Shown piece after piece: positions 42,359-51,875 of a DNA stretch of 64,000 bases. How positions within the stretch are numbered: the first letter of the stretch is position 1; each line of letters opens with the position of its first letter. Source of the DNA: Alphaproteobacteria bacterium (GTDB lineage Bacteria > Pseudomonadota > Alphaproteobacteria > Rhizobiales > Aestuariivirgaceae); assembly GCA_024640405.1 (NCBI GenBank), contig JAHEFB010000006.1, forward strand, positions 13,471 to 77,470, read 5' to 3'. The position numbers were made by a program, and so were the translations under genes. The notes beneath the pieces were generated by a model. That model was not told where the DNA came from, ran no database searches, and saw nothing but the letters and a program-made list of their open reading frames with translations.

Positions 42359-43783
42359 ATGTCAGGAACGATAACTTTGCCTACCTGGTTTGCCGTACTT
42401 GCCGTTGTTCTGGCAACGTTGGCGGTGTTCAATCACTTTCTGCTGCCTGCAGCCCGCTGGATGGCGCGCCGCTCGGTCAACAGGGCAATCGCCGATGTCA
42501 ACAGGCGCTTCGATCTCAAGCTGCCGTTGTTTCAACTGACCAAGCGCCAGGTGCTCATTGACCGTCTCGTCTACGATCCTGAGGTTTTGGCTACTGTTGC
42601 CCGGATCGCCAATGATCGCGGCGTGCCTCGCGATGGTGTGATGATGGAAGTCGTGGCGTTCGCCCGCGAGATGGTGCCGTCGTTCAACCCCTACATTTAT
42701 TTCAACCTGGGTTACAGGATGGCCCGCCGTTTCCTGCGCTACTTTTATCAAGTCAGGGTTGGTTGGGTGCATGATGGGGCGGGCAGGGAAATTCCGCCAA
42801 ACACGTCGATGGTTTTCTTCATCAATCACAGGAGCAATCTGGACTATCTGCTGGTGACCTATCTTGCATCCCGAAGAGCCGCTTTGTCCTACGGCGCCGG
42901 TGAATGGGCGCGAGTCTGGCCATTCAAGATCATTTTGCGGCTGGCCGGCGCGTACATCCTGCGCCGCAATCTGGACGATCCGGTGTATCGTGTGGTGCTG
43001 AGGCGCTATGTGCAGATGGCAACTGCCGCTGGTGTCCCGCATGCGATTTTCAGCGAGGGGGCACTGTCAAGGAACGGTATGGTCAATGAGCCGAAACTGG
43101 GCCTGCTCAGTTATATCTGCCGAAATTTCGACCCCGCAGGTGAAAACGATATCGTGTTTGTTCCGGTAGGCACGAACTTTGATCGCGTGATGGAGCAGCG
43201 CACGCTGATTGCAAATGTGGACACTGATTTTCGCGGCAGAGGCACGGTTTTCGTTCTTGGCTCAACGCTGCTTGTTCTCCTGCGCCAGGTTTGGTTGAAG
43301 CTCACCTTACGGTGGCAGGGCTTTGGAATGGCGGCGGCAAACTTTGGCGAACCACTGTCTCTTCGTGACTGGTCGAAACGCAATGGCTTATCCTTGACTT
43401 CGCTCCAACAAAAGCCGTTGTTCGAGGCAATCGAAAGCCTGGGCAACGAGCTGCGCAACAGGGTCATCGACACTATTCCGGTGCTTGCTGTTCCTCTGTT
43501 GTCCATGCTGGTGCTCGAAACAGATGAGCCGATGACCCGGGATCAACTGACGGACAAGGCATTAAAGAGACTGAATCATCTTCGCAATCTGGGTGCGCAT
43601 CCCGGTATCAGGAAGGGCGCTGAAAAAGTCGCCATCACGGACGGCTTTGACCTGATGTACCGATTGGGATTGATAACCATCGATGGAGATGAAAAGGTCG
43701 AACCGCACGTGGATGAGCGGGACATGCTCCAGTACCATGCAAATTCGATTATTCAACTGAGCGCTTCGCTCGAGGCGAAATGA
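42359..43783 (+). CDS. PlsB-type glycerol-3-phosphate acyltransferase-like protein
   Basis: A 474-residue membrane-associated acyltransferase. One N-terminal helix (residues 8-30) anchors it. The HX4D motif is FFINHRSNLDYLL; the second and third blocks are IFSEGALSRNGMVNEPKLGL and FVPVGTNFDRVMEQ. Much shorter than E. coli PlsB (over 800 residues), it is closer to compact PlsB-like proteins of actinobacteria and some proteobacteria. The step would be acylation of glycerol-3-phosphate or a related alcohol. Followed 13 bp later by an alpha/beta hydrolase gene, so likely one operon. Confidence 0.82.
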   Translation: MSGTITLPTWFAVLAVVLATLAVFNHFLLPAARWMARRSVNRAIADVNRRFDLKLPLFQLTKRQVLIDRLVYDPEVLATVARIANDRGVPRDGVMMEVVAFAREMVPSFNPYIYFNLGYRMARRFLRYFYQVRVGWVHDGAGREIPPNTSMVFFINHRSNLDYLLVTYLASRRAALSYGAGEWARVWPFKIILRLAGAYILRRNLDDPVYRVVLRRYVQMATAAGVPHAIFSEGALSRNGMVNEPKLGLLSYICRNFDPAGENDIVFVPVGTNFDRVMEQRTLIANVDTDFRGRGTVFVLGSTLLVLLRQVWLKLTLRWQGFGMAAANFGEPLSLRDWSKRNGLSLTSLQQKPLFEAIESLGNELRNRVIDTIPVLAVPLLSMLVLETDEPMTRDQLTDKALKRLNHLRNLGAHPGIRKGAEKVAITDGFDLMYRLGLITIDGDEKVEPHVDERDMLQYHANSIIQLSASLEAK

Positions 43784-43796
43784 TGGCATCTGCGTC

Positions 43797-45188
43797 ATGA
43801 AAAAACTGCAGCGCCCAACTTTCCAGGAACTTCTGGTAGCAGCATTGAGGACACCGCTGGGAAGTCTGGTGGCGCGACCATGGTTTGATCATGTTGCGCT
43901 CAACACAGTTGCATACTGGTTTTTCCCATTATCTCGATTGTGGGCATCAGCGCGCGCCGCAGAGGGCTCAGCGGAGCGTTTTTTCGAGAACGCGCGCATT
44001 ACACCATCACCGAAACTCACCGAAAGGGCCAAGCGTAACCTGGCTGAATTCGAAACCGTTCGTCACCGTGTGCTGGGCACTGAACGGAAATGGGAAAGCG
44101 TCATTTTCGGGGTCGAAGAACCTGCACCTGATGCCGCGTTGGATGCCGAGCATGAACGCCTCGGCAATCGCAACCAGTACAACAACCTGCGCCGCATGTT
44201 CATTCCCTTGCGACTGGCAAGGAGTGTGCAGCCGGTACGCTGGCAAATTCCGTCACCTGCCGACGTAGGTGCGGTCTACGATATGCTGCTTGCCGATCCG
44301 GCAAAGGCATTCAGGCCTCCTGATCCGATGCCGCAGGTAACGGTTTCGCACCGCCTGGGGACAGTTGAAGAGGGGCAGAGTTACTGGCTTCGGTTCAATT
44401 CTCCTTCGCCTCGCATGAACGATCAGGTGATTGCGCGCGTGTATGAGCCTGCCTGCGCGGAGAATGCGCCTACCTTGATTTTCGGACACGGCATCTGCGT
44501 CGAGTTCGATCACTGGAAAGGTCTGGTGGACGAAGTTGAGGCCATGGTGAAGATGGGTATCCGCGTTGTTCGTCCGGAAGCACCCTGGCACGGTCGGCGT
44601 GTTCCAGATGGCATGTATGGCGGCGAAAAATTCATCGCGACCGCCCCGATGGGTGCGCTGGACCTGTTCACATCGGCGGCACAGGAGTGGTCTGTCATCA
44701 TCGACTGGCTGAGACGCACCACCGATACGCCGATCGCCATTGGCGGCAGCAGCCTAGGCGCGATGACATCCCAGATTATCTGTGACAAAGCACGCTACTG
44801 GCCTGAACGCCTGCAACCTGACGCTGCATTCCTGGTTACTCATTGCGGCCATATAGAAGATGCCGTGGTCCATGGAAAACTGGCCGAAGTCTGGGGCATT
44901 GCAAAGGCGACGATAGACCAGGGCTGGCGCACCGACTTGATCAGGCGCTACATGCCATTGTTCGAGGCGGAGGGCCTGCCGATCATCCCGCCCGAGAATA
45001 TTGTCACCGTGCTCGGCGACCACGACAATGTAACACCGTTCAACAGTGCACGGACACTGATCGATGAGTGGAGTGTTCCCGAGGAAAACCAGTTTGTATA
45101 TCGGCGTGGCCACTTCAGCGTGCCGGTCGGCATGATGCGTGATCACGCTCCGCTGGTGAAGTTACGGCAAATCCTCGACGAGCTTTAG
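43797..45188 (+). CDS. Large alpha/beta hydrolase
   Basis: A 463-residue alpha/beta-hydrolase with a long N-terminal extension of about 220 residues. The oxyanion loop is LIFGHGICVEFDHW, the nucleophile elbow IAIGGSSLGAMTSQII, and the acid and histidine lie in VLGDHDNVTPFNSA and YRRGHFSVPVG. Function unknown; the adjacent acyltransferase suggests lipid ester metabolism (inference). Its stop overlaps the stop of the convergent AtuA-type unit by 3 bases. Confidence 0.8.
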   Translation: MKKLQRPTFQELLVAALRTPLGSLVARPWFDHVALNTVAYWFFPLSRLWASARAAEGSAERFFENARITPSPKLTERAKRNLAEFETVRHRVLGTERKWESVIFGVEEPAPDAALDAEHERLGNRNQYNNLRRMFIPLRLARSVQPVRWQIPSPADVGAVYDMLLADPAKAFRPPDPMPQVTVSHRLGTVEEGQSYWLRFNSPSPRMNDQVIARVYEPACAENAPTLIFGHGICVEFDHWKGLVDEVEAMVKMGIRVVRPEAPWHGRRVPDGMYGGEKFIATAPMGALDLFTSAAQEWSVIIDWLRRTTDTPIAIGGSSLGAMTSQIICDKARYWPERLQPDAAFLVTHCGHIEDAVVHGKLAEVWGIAKATIDQGWRTDLIRRYMPLFEAEGLPIIPPENIVTVLGDHDNVTPFNSARTLIDEWSVPEENQFVYRRGHFSVPVGMMRDHAPLVKLRQILDEL

Positions 45189-45571
45189 ACGCCGGGCAGG
45201 GCAGGCGGAAAATCATGCCGGTCAATCCAGCCATCTGGCGCGGGGATTTTCATGTCAAGCAGCACATAGCCAAGCGTCTTGCCATGCCGGTCCAGTTTCA
45301 GGTTGACGTTGACCCCGCCACCCAGTGCGCCTTCCAGCACAAAATTCATCGCACCGATTTTTGGCAGGACATAGCGGGTGACACTGCCCGGCGGATCAAG
45401 CGCAAACGCCTGCAGACACAGTTCCTCCGTGACATGAGCCTTCAGATGGCCGAAGTGTTTGTCGTCGAACGCGATCACCGAGATGTTCAACCGGTCGCCC
45501 TTGTCACCGGCTCGCCCGTGGGCCAGATATCGAATCGGTATCATCTCTGCAGGCAGATTTTCTGCTGTCAC
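45185..45571 (-). CDS. Small AtuA-associated protein
   Basis: A 128-residue protein matching the short domain found C-terminal to, or encoded beside, AtuA/DUF1446 proteins: IRYLAHGRAGDKGDRLNISV, then GAMNFVLEGALGGGVNVNLK. AtuA was described in acyclic-terpene utilisation, but the biochemical role is unclear. The start overlaps the end of the larger AtuA-like gene by 4 bases (ATGA), so they form one translational unit; in other genomes the two parts can be fused. Confidence 0.85.
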   Translation of the reverse strand: MTAENLPAEMIPIRYLAHGRAGDKGDRLNISVIAFDDKHFGHLKAHVTEELCLQAFALDPPGSVTRYVLPKIGAMNFVLEGALGGGVNVNLKLDRHGKTLGYVLLDMKIPAPDGWIDRHDFPPALPGV

Positions 45572-46860
45572 AGCGTTTCCTCCAGCAGATAGCCGCGTGA
45601 AACAGCTTCGTGCTGACGCACACGGCCTTCCACCGTTGCTGTCCGGGCAGAGATAGTCATGCGGATGCCACCGCCACCGGCAGGGCCGTTCAGATAGAGT
45701 GCTTCAAATTCATCGAACAGAAGCTGTATATCCTGTCGGTCGGTACTGGCGGCAGCCATCCTGAGACGCACGTCACGTGGGCGGTATTGGCTGTTTGTAA
45801 CATCATCATACATTGCGCCGATTATATCGAAGTGCGGAGATGCTTCAGGCGCGATGAGGTCAAGGCGTTCCTGCAGTATGGATTTCGCCATCACCGCACG
45901 CTCAAGGCTGGTGTCGCCCATGTAGGATATCTCGGCTTCTCCCATCCAGCCATTGTCAACGCAGGTAAGTGTTTTCAATGTGTCGGGTCTGGGCAGGCCC
46001 CGGCAGCCGGTAAGGGTGACCTGGTTCGCGCGGCTCTGATGCATTGAAACATCGGAAATATCCATCACCACGTCGGGCGTCAGATAACATGCCGGATCAT
46101 GTATTTCGTACAGCAATTGTTCTTTCACGGTGGCTGTCGTCAGGATGCCGCCGCCAAGGGGCTTACTCAAAATAAGCCGCTCGTGGTCACCGGAGATACT
46201 GGCGATAGGAGCGCCGGGCCGGGCGAGGCCCGGTACTGTTTTGTTGCCACTGTCGGCAAAATATCCGCCACAGACCTGGGTTCCACATTCGATCAGGTGA
46301 CCCGCAAGTGTGGCTTGCGCAAGTCGGTCCCACTGGCTCCATTTCAGCCTGAGCTCGTGAACCACCGGCCCGACGACAAGCGACGGATCCGCCACTCTTC
46401 CGGTAACCACAATGTCAGCGCCGGCGGCCAGCGCCTCGACGATGCCGCGGGCCCCGATATAGGCATTGCGGGCAATTGCACCGGCACCATGATCATCAAC
46501 CTTGACCGGCAATTCATCGCCAAGCACATAGCCCACTTTCCGCCAAAGATTGTTCTGCTGGAGAAAACCGGTGATGGCTTCTGCCACTTCCCTGGGCGCG
46601 CTGCCGCCGAAATTGCTGATGATCCTGATGTCATTGCGCACGCAGGTGTTGATGCAGGCTTCCAGGTAGCTGATCGCCCGCTCGATCTGCCGGCGTCTGC
46701 CATCGGCGCTCTGGGCAAGCGCAAGTGTTCGTTCGGCCAGGCATTCGAAAATCAGGTACCTTCTACCCTGAAACAGTGTCAGCGACTGGGCTGCGATTTC
46801 ACCCAGTTCTCGCCGGTCATTTGCAAACCCCGCCCCCGCCGCAATGTGGACCTCAGTCAA
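45568..46860 (-). CDS. AtuA-family (DUF1446) protein
   Basis: A 430-residue AtuA-like protein. Characteristic stretches are VHIAAGAGFANDRRELGEIA, RIISNFGGSAPREVAEAI, DIVVTGRVADPSLVVGPVV and ISGDHERLILSKPLGGGILT. Family members occur in terpenoid and branched-chain acid degradation clusters; no acyl-CoA genes are adjacent here. The frame starts with TTG at 46860 (MTEVHIAAGAG), with GGGA about 10 nt upstream and no ATG nearby. Confidence 0.87.
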   Translation of the reverse strand: MTEVHIAAGAGFANDRRELGEIAAQSLTLFQGRRYLIFECLAERTLALAQSADGRRRQIERAISYLEACINTCVRNDIRIISNFGGSAPREVAEAITGFLQQNNLWRKVGYVLGDELPVKVDDHGAGAIARNAYIGARGIVEALAAGADIVVTGRVADPSLVVGPVVHELRLKWSQWDRLAQATLAGHLIECGTQVCGGYFADSGNKTVPGLARPGAPIASISGDHERLILSKPLGGGILTTATVKEQLLYEIHDPACYLTPDVVMDISDVSMHQSRANQVTLTGCRGLPRPDTLKTLTCVDNGWMGEAEISYMGDTSLERAVMAKSILQERLDLIAPEASPHFDIIGAMYDDVTNSQYRPRDVRLRMAAASTDRQDIQLLFDEFEALYLNGPAGGGGIRMTISARTATVEGRVRQHEAVSRGYLLEETL

Positions 46861-47100
46861 AATTCAAATCCCGCCTCGATGTTTGACCGTCAGTAACTGA
46901 TTCTGATGATACAGGATAATGCGCCGGGCCGGATATGAAATGAAAACCGCTAGTTTTTGCTACCCGATTCTGCGCGCGGTTTGTATTTCCGGCCGAGCCG
47001 GTATGAATACATGTGCTGATAGTGCGGCAGAGCCCGCTCATGGACCTCTCGGACGCGCCCGGGTGTCTTGTCGCCTGAACACTGGACCGGCATTCCAGGA

Positions 47101-47421
47101 CTTGCGTTATCCTAGGACAATTCCGGCCGGGCAACCTGGGAGCACTGGTTCAATGCCCAGGGTTGAAACACACCTCACGCACCGGTGGCGTTGTTTGACA
47201 ACTATGTCTACGCGCTTGAGGCCGCTACAGGGGCTGAGGGAATGGTGCTCGCCTGGCGCGGATTTGCAGACGCGTACCTGGAATCCGGCCAGTTGCTGCC
47301 CGTGCATGCAAGCTGGTATGCCAGCGGCGCCAGGCCTTATGCAATTGCGACCCGGAACGGGAGTGTGAAACCGGTGGTAGCAAACTGTCTCCGGTTCTTT
47401 TCCAAACGGCTACCAGAATAA
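47101..47421 (+). pseudogene. Decayed LysR (GcvA-like) gene, 3' remnant
   Basis: One frame reads TWEHWFNAQG, then after a TGA (47164) NTPHAPVALFDNYVYALEAA and TGAEGMVLAWRGFADAYLES, then GQLLPVHASWYASGARPYAI and more to TAA at 47421. This is the usual end of a GcvA-type LysR effector domain (FDNY...GxGxALGWR...L.SG.L). A TAG at 47113 and the TGA break it, and nothing upstream (46861-47100) encodes the DNA-binding half. The remainder of the gap to 47595 holds only short stems such as GACGGG/CCCGTC. Confidence 0.7.
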
Positions 47422-47595
47422 AGAAAGCCGGTCATTTTCGCCAACCGACCACAATTTGCAAGACGGGCTTTAGTCCCGTCACCACACTGTAACAAACCCG
47501 GTGCAGATATTATCGCATCGGGCAGACAGAGTTTTTCAAAAACGTTGCGACTTGCAACATTGGTACATGAGTTGGCGTGTGTGAAAAGCGGAACG

Positions 47596-47657
47596 TTCAA
47601 ATGAAGCTTTTATCGCGTAAAAAATATTCATTTGAAAATAATTGATGCGCACTTGAA
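47596..47657. promoter_or_regulatory. Candidate DeoR operators
   Basis: TTCAAATGAA (47596-47605) and its inverted form TTCATTTGAA (47627-47636) are 31 bp apart centre to centre, about three helical turns, and ACTTGAA follows at 47651. The TTTGAA word resembles half-sites of GlpR-type DeoR regulators. They lie 40-100 bp before the deoR-type gene that opens the transport operon. Confidence 0.55.
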
Positions 47658-47695
47658 AATTATGTGTCACGATCTGGTGGGAAGGAGAGGCCTAC

Positions 47696-48481
47696 ATGCA
47701 TGACATGCAGCTGTCCGAACGCCAGGTCGAAATTGCGGAACTGGTGCGCGAGCACGGGTTCCTGACGGTCGAGAAATTGGCCGGACATTTTGGTCTGACC
47801 ACCCAGACAATCAGGCGTGATTTGAACGTAGTATGTGATCACGACCTGGCCCGGCGGCGTCATGGCGGCATCGAGAGTTCGTCCAGATCCGAAAACATTA
47901 CCTATGAAAGCCGCCAGATACTGGCACGCAGTGCCAAACAGGCAATTGGACGCGAGGTCGCTCGTCACATTGCAAACGGGTCTTCCCTGGCCTTCAGCGT
48001 TGGAACCACACCGCAGGTTGTGGCAGAGGCGCTGCTTAACCACGACAGTTTGCGAGTGTTCACCAACAACCTGAACATCGCCATGCTGTGCTGCGGCAAC
48101 CTCACATTTGAGGTGAACATTGCAGGCGGCAGGTTGCGCAATTCCGACCGCGATATACTGGGCACCGGTCTGGATGAATTCCTGTCGTCCTATATGGTTG
48201 ATATCGGCATTTATGGCGTGGCCGGAGTTGCCGAAGATGGCACACTGCTGGACTTCTACGAAGAAGAGGTACGGGCCCGAAAGCTCATTCGGGAAAACAG
48301 CCGTGAGACATTTCTGGTGCTTGATCACACCAAGTTCGAACGCGCTGCCCATGTCCGCGGCGGCAATGTCGGCGAAGCGACAAAGGTGTTCTGCAATGCT
48401 TATCCGCCGGAGAACATTCTGGAGATACTGGCCGGTTCCGGGACCGAACTTGTTGTGTGCGGCGAGGAAGCGGCAACATGA
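47696..48481 (+). CDS. DeoR-family regulator of the ABC/EEP/HAD operon
   Basis: A 261-residue GlpR-like regulator. The DeoR helix-turn-helix is LSERQVEIAELVREHGFLTV then TTQTIRRDLNVVCDHDLARR with RRHGG. The ligand domain has SLAFSVGTTPQVVAEALL, which normally senses a sugar or polyol phosphate, and VFTNNLNIAMLCC. AAGGAGAGG precedes the ATG. It overlaps the ABC ATPase gene by 4 bases, so it is the first gene of the operon it probably controls. Confidence 0.92.
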   Translation: MHDMQLSERQVEIAELVREHGFLTVEKLAGHFGLTTQTIRRDLNVVCDHDLARRRHGGIESSSRSENITYESRQILARSAKQAIGREVARHIANGSSLAFSVGTTPQVVAEALLNHDSLRVFTNNLNIAMLCCGNLTFEVNIAGGRLRNSDRDILGTGLDEFLSSYMVDIGIYGVAGVAEDGTLLDFYEEEVRARKLIRENSRETFLVLDHTKFERAAHVRGGNVGEATKVFCNAYPPENILEILAGSGTELVVCGEEAAT

Positions 48482-49536
48482 GTGGCATCCAGATACACAA
48501 CCTGGTCAAGCAATGGGATGAAGTGCGTGCCGTTGATGACGTGTCGTTTGAGGTCCCTCAGGGCAGCCTGACGGTTTTGCTTGGCCCGTCAGGGTGCGGC
48601 AAGTCAACCATACTGCGGATGATTGCCGGGCTCGAAGACGCCAGTGACGGTGAGATACTCATTGATGGAAACGATGTCACCCGCGAAGACCCGTCCAGGC
48701 GAGGCGTCTCGATGGTGTTTCAATCCTATGCGCTGTTTCCTCATCTGAGTGTGCGCGAGAATATTCTGTTTGGCCTGAAAGTCCGCCGCGTGCCGGTTGC
48801 CGAGCAGGAAAAGCGGCTGCTGGAAGCTGCTGAACTTGTTGGCCTGGCACATCTGCTTGACCGCAAGCCGGCCAACCTGTCCGGTGGGCAGCGCCAGCGT
48901 GTCGCCTTGTCCCGGACCATTGTGTCCAACCAGCCGGTGTGTCTGATGGACGAACCGTTGTCGAACCTGGATGCCAAGCTAAGAGCCGAAATGCGCGACG
49001 AGATCTGTGCGCTGCAGCGCAAGCTTTCGCTGACCATGGTATACGTTACCCACGACCAGATTGAGGCCATGTCGATGGCCGACCAGGTAGTGCTGTTGAA
49101 GGGCGGACAGGTGGAGCAGGTCGGTACGCCGACGGACCTGTATGAAGCTCCTCAGACAACGTTTGCCGCCAGCTTCCTGGGAATGCCGCCCATGAATGTC
49201 ATTCCCTTGGACCAGATTTCTGGCGGTGAGGCACTGCAGGGTGGTTTGCCGCAAGCCAGGCCGGACTGGTTGCTGGGCATTCGCCCGGAACAGATCCGGA
49301 TTGCGGAGAATGGAATACCGGTCGAGGTTACCGCTGCCGATTACATGGGGGCTGAAACGGTATTGCGCCTGCAACACGGGAAGCAGGTTGTCATGGCGCG
49401 GGTTCATGGCCGCCCACCTGCAGACGTTGGGGACAAACTGCGGATCGCCTGGGCGGCTGACGACATACATCTGTTTGACGAAAACGGGGCAAGACGGGGA
49501 GGCCCGGACACAGCGGTGTCACAACCGGCTTTGTAG
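48478..49536 (+). CDS. ABC importer ATPase, UgpC/MalK type
   Basis: A 352-residue ATPase of the carbohydrate-uptake (CUT1) class. Walker A is LLGPSGCGKSTILRM, the Q-loop FQSYALFPHL, the signature LSGGQRQRVALSRT, Walker B VCLMDEPLSNLDA and the H-loop VYVTHDQIEAMSM. The C-terminal third is a TOBE-type domain (WLLGIRPEQIRI). The start at 48478 overlaps the deoR stop (ATGA). It energises the two permeases encoded downstream. Confidence 0.95.
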   Translation: MSGIQIHNLVKQWDEVRAVDDVSFEVPQGSLTVLLGPSGCGKSTILRMIAGLEDASDGEILIDGNDVTREDPSRRGVSMVFQSYALFPHLSVRENILFGLKVRRVPVAEQEKRLLEAAELVGLAHLLDRKPANLSGGQRQRVALSRTIVSNQPVCLMDEPLSNLDAKLRAEMRDEICALQRKLSLTMVYVTHDQIEAMSMADQVVLLKGGQVEQVGTPTDLYEAPQTTFAASFLGMPPMNVIPLDQISGGEALQGGLPQARPDWLLGIRPEQIRIAENGIPVEVTAADYMGAETVLRLQHGKQVVMARVHGRPPADVGDKLRIAWAADDIHLFDENGARRGGPDTAVSQPAL

Positions 49537-49617
49537 TGATGTTGTGCCGGCAACGCTAACGGGATGGGCAAAGTGGATCCCGGAACCTGAAATTGTAAAG
49601 GAGAGGAGTCGTATCAA

Positions 49618-50910
49618 ATGTTTAAACTTATCACAAAGACAATGGCCGGCATCGTCGCTGCTGTCTGTCTGTCAATCATGGCAGCGAGCCTGTCGACAGC
49701 GGCCTATGCCAAAACCAAACTGACTATGTATTATCCCGTCGCGGTTGGCGGGCCATTGACCAAAATCGTTGATGGTATGGTCGCGGACTTTATGAAGCAG
49801 AATCCGGACATCGAGGTAAATGCCATCTATGCCGGAAACTACAACGATGCCCGTATCAAGGCGCTTGCCGCCTTGAATAGTGGTCAACCTGCCCAGCTTT
49901 CGGTAATGTTCTCAATCGATCTGTACGAGCTCATTGAACAGGATGCCATTGTCGCCTTTGATGATGTGGTCAAGACCGATGAAGAAAAGGACTGGCTGAA
50001 ATCGTTCTATCCGACGCTGATGCAAAACGGTACCACCGGCGGCAAGACCTGGGGAATTCCGTTCCAGCGCTCGACCATCGTGATGTACTACAACAAGGAT
50101 GCCTTCAAGGCTGCAGGACTGGATCCTGAGAAGGCACCTGCATCCTGGGACGAACTGGTCGCGGCAGGCAAAAAACTGACCAAGAGCGACGGTTCGCAGT
50201 GGGGTATGATGATCCCGTCGACCGGCTATCCGTACTGGATGTTCGGTGCCCTGTCGATGCAGAACGACCAGGTGCTGATGAACAGCGCCGGCAACCAGAC
50301 CAACTTTGCTGAACCGGCAACCATTGAGGCCCTGCAGTTCTGGAAGGACCTGGGGTCAAAACACAAGGTAATGCCGGATGGCACCATTGAATGGGGCACG
50401 CTCCGCAAGAATTTTCTTGAAGGCAAGACCGCCATCATGTGGCATTCGACCGGCAATCTGACCACTGTAAAGAAGAAAGCTGCATTCGATTTCGGTGTGG
50501 CCATGCTGCCGGCCAACAAGCGCCGCGGCACACCGACCGGCGGTGGCAACTTCTATATCTTCAAGAAGACCACACCGGAGGAGCGTTCGGCGTCCATGAA
50601 GCTGATCAAGTTCATGACCAGCCCGGCACAATCTGCCAACTGGTCAATGCAGACCGGTTACATGGGTATCAGCCAGGCTGCATATGACACCAGCGAGCTG
50701 CAGGAATACGTAAAGGGTTTTCCTTACGCAGCCGTGGCTCGTGACCAGTTGGAATTCGCCACTGCCGAACTTTCGACTTACGAGACAGGCCGGGTGCGCA
50801 AGTCACTGGATGATGCCATTCAGGCGGCACTCACAGGCAGCAAGACGCCGGAAGAGGCGCTGAAGGAAGCTCAGGCAACAGCAGATCGCCTGCTCAAGCC
50901 TTACCGCTGA
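49618..50910 (+). CDS. ABC importer substrate-binding protein, UgpB type
   Basis: A 430-residue periplasmic binding protein. The signal peptide has the core GIVAAVCLSIMAASLSTAAY ending before AKTK. The mature protein shows the UgpB/MalE-type fold (LTMYYPVAVGGPLTKIVDGM, ARIKALAALNSGQPAQLSVM, WGIPFQRSTIVMYYNKDAF, GTPTGGGNFYIF). UgpB binds glycerol-3-phosphate and glycerophosphocholine; the ligand here is probably related but not proven. AAGGAGAGG precedes the start. An 81-bp gap separates it from the ATPase gene. Confidence 0.93.
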   Translation: MFKLITKTMAGIVAAVCLSIMAASLSTAAYAKTKLTMYYPVAVGGPLTKIVDGMVADFMKQNPDIEVNAIYAGNYNDARIKALAALNSGQPAQLSVMFSIDLYELIEQDAIVAFDDVVKTDEEKDWLKSFYPTLMQNGTTGGKTWGIPFQRSTIVMYYNKDAFKAAGLDPEKAPASWDELVAAGKKLTKSDGSQWGMMIPSTGYPYWMFGALSMQNDQVLMNSAGNQTNFAEPATIEALQFWKDLGSKHKVMPDGTIEWGTLRKNFLEGKTAIMWHSTGNLTTVKKKAAFDFGVAMLPANKRRGTPTGGGNFYIFKKTTPEERSASMKLIKFMTSPAQSANWSMQTGYMGISQAAYDTSELQEYVKGFPYAAVARDQLEFATAELSTYETGRVRKSLDDAIQAALTGSKTPEEALKEAQATADRLLKPYR

Positions 50911-50990
50911 TACCGGACAAGCCTGGCATGGGGCACACACGTTGTTGTCGCCCCATGTCTATTGCACTGAACTTCGACCGGAGTTGGTAA

Positions 50991-51875
50991 ATGCATCTGT
51001 CGCGAGACACCATGAGACACGTACACGGCTGGTTGCTGCTGACACCAGCTGCCGTCCTGCTGGTGTCCTTTACCCACTATCCAACCATTGCGACAGTCAT
51101 CAACAGCTTCTTTTCAAAGGGGAATTCAGTACGCCCGTCGCGCTTCATCGGCATAGACAATTATCAGGCGATGACCCAGGATCCGATTTTCTGGAAAGTG
51201 CTTGTCAACAATATGTGGTTTGCCGTGGGCACCATTCCGACCTCCATCGCACTGGCCATCATCATGGCACTTCTGGTCAACCGCGCCATGCCGGGCCGTT
51301 CATTCGTGCGTATGGCATATTTTACGCCGACCATTCTGCCGATGATCGCCGTTGCCAACATCTGGCTGTTCTTCTATTCGCCGGATATTGGCCTGATCGA
51401 CCAGATTACCAGCTGGTTCGGCATTTCCGGACATAACTGGCTGGGGGATCCCGACACGGTCCTGTCGGCGATAATCGTCATGACGGTTTGGAAAGAGGCA
51501 GGGTTTTTCATGATTTTTTACCTGGCCGCCCTGCAACATATTCCCCCTGAACTGGGCGAAGCGGCCAAGCTGGAAGGCGCATCGCGCTGGTACTATTTTC
51601 GCCGGGTGTTGTTCCCGCTTTTGATGCCGACCTCGCTGTTCGTGCTGATCAATGCGGTGCTCAACTCATTCAAGCTGGTTGATCATCTGTTTGTGTTGAC
51701 CAAGGGCGGGCCTGACAATGCCAGCAACCTGCTGCTCTACTACATATTTGAAAACGCGTTTTCCTATTTTGACACCAACTATGCCGCGACGCTGACAGTA
51801 GTACTGCTGGGCCTGCTGGCGATCATGGCGCTGGCACAGTTTTTCGTTCTTGACCGGCGGATACACTACCGATGA
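50991..51875 (+). CDS. ABC importer permease, UgpA type
   Basis: A 294-residue inner-membrane permease with six helices. The EAA loop that contacts the ATPase is PPELGEAAKLEGASRWYYFR. It begins with helix 1 (GWLLLTPAAVLLVSFTHYPT) and ends LAQFFVLDRRIHYR. GGAG lies 9 nt before the ATG. It overlaps the second permease gene by 4 bases. Confidence 0.93.
   Translation: MHLSRDTMRHVHGWLLLTPAAVLLVSFTHYPTIATVINSFFSKGNSVRPSRFIGIDNYQAMTQDPIFWKVLVNNMWFAVGTIPTSIALAIIMALLVNRAMPGRSFVRMAYFTPTILPMIAVANIWLFFYSPDIGLIDQITSWFGISGHNWLGDPDTVLSAIIVMTVWKEAGFFMIFYLAALQHIPPELGEAAKLEGASRWYYFRRVLFPLLMPTSLFVLINAVLNSFKLVDHLFVLTKGGPDNASNLLLYYIFENAFSYFDTNYAATLTVVLLGLLAIMALAQFFVLDRRIHYR

Noticed and set aside
46919-47368. 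149-codon plus-strand frame before the DeoR operon
   Set aside because: It overlaps the LysR remnant in another frame and its translation has no recognisable feature.
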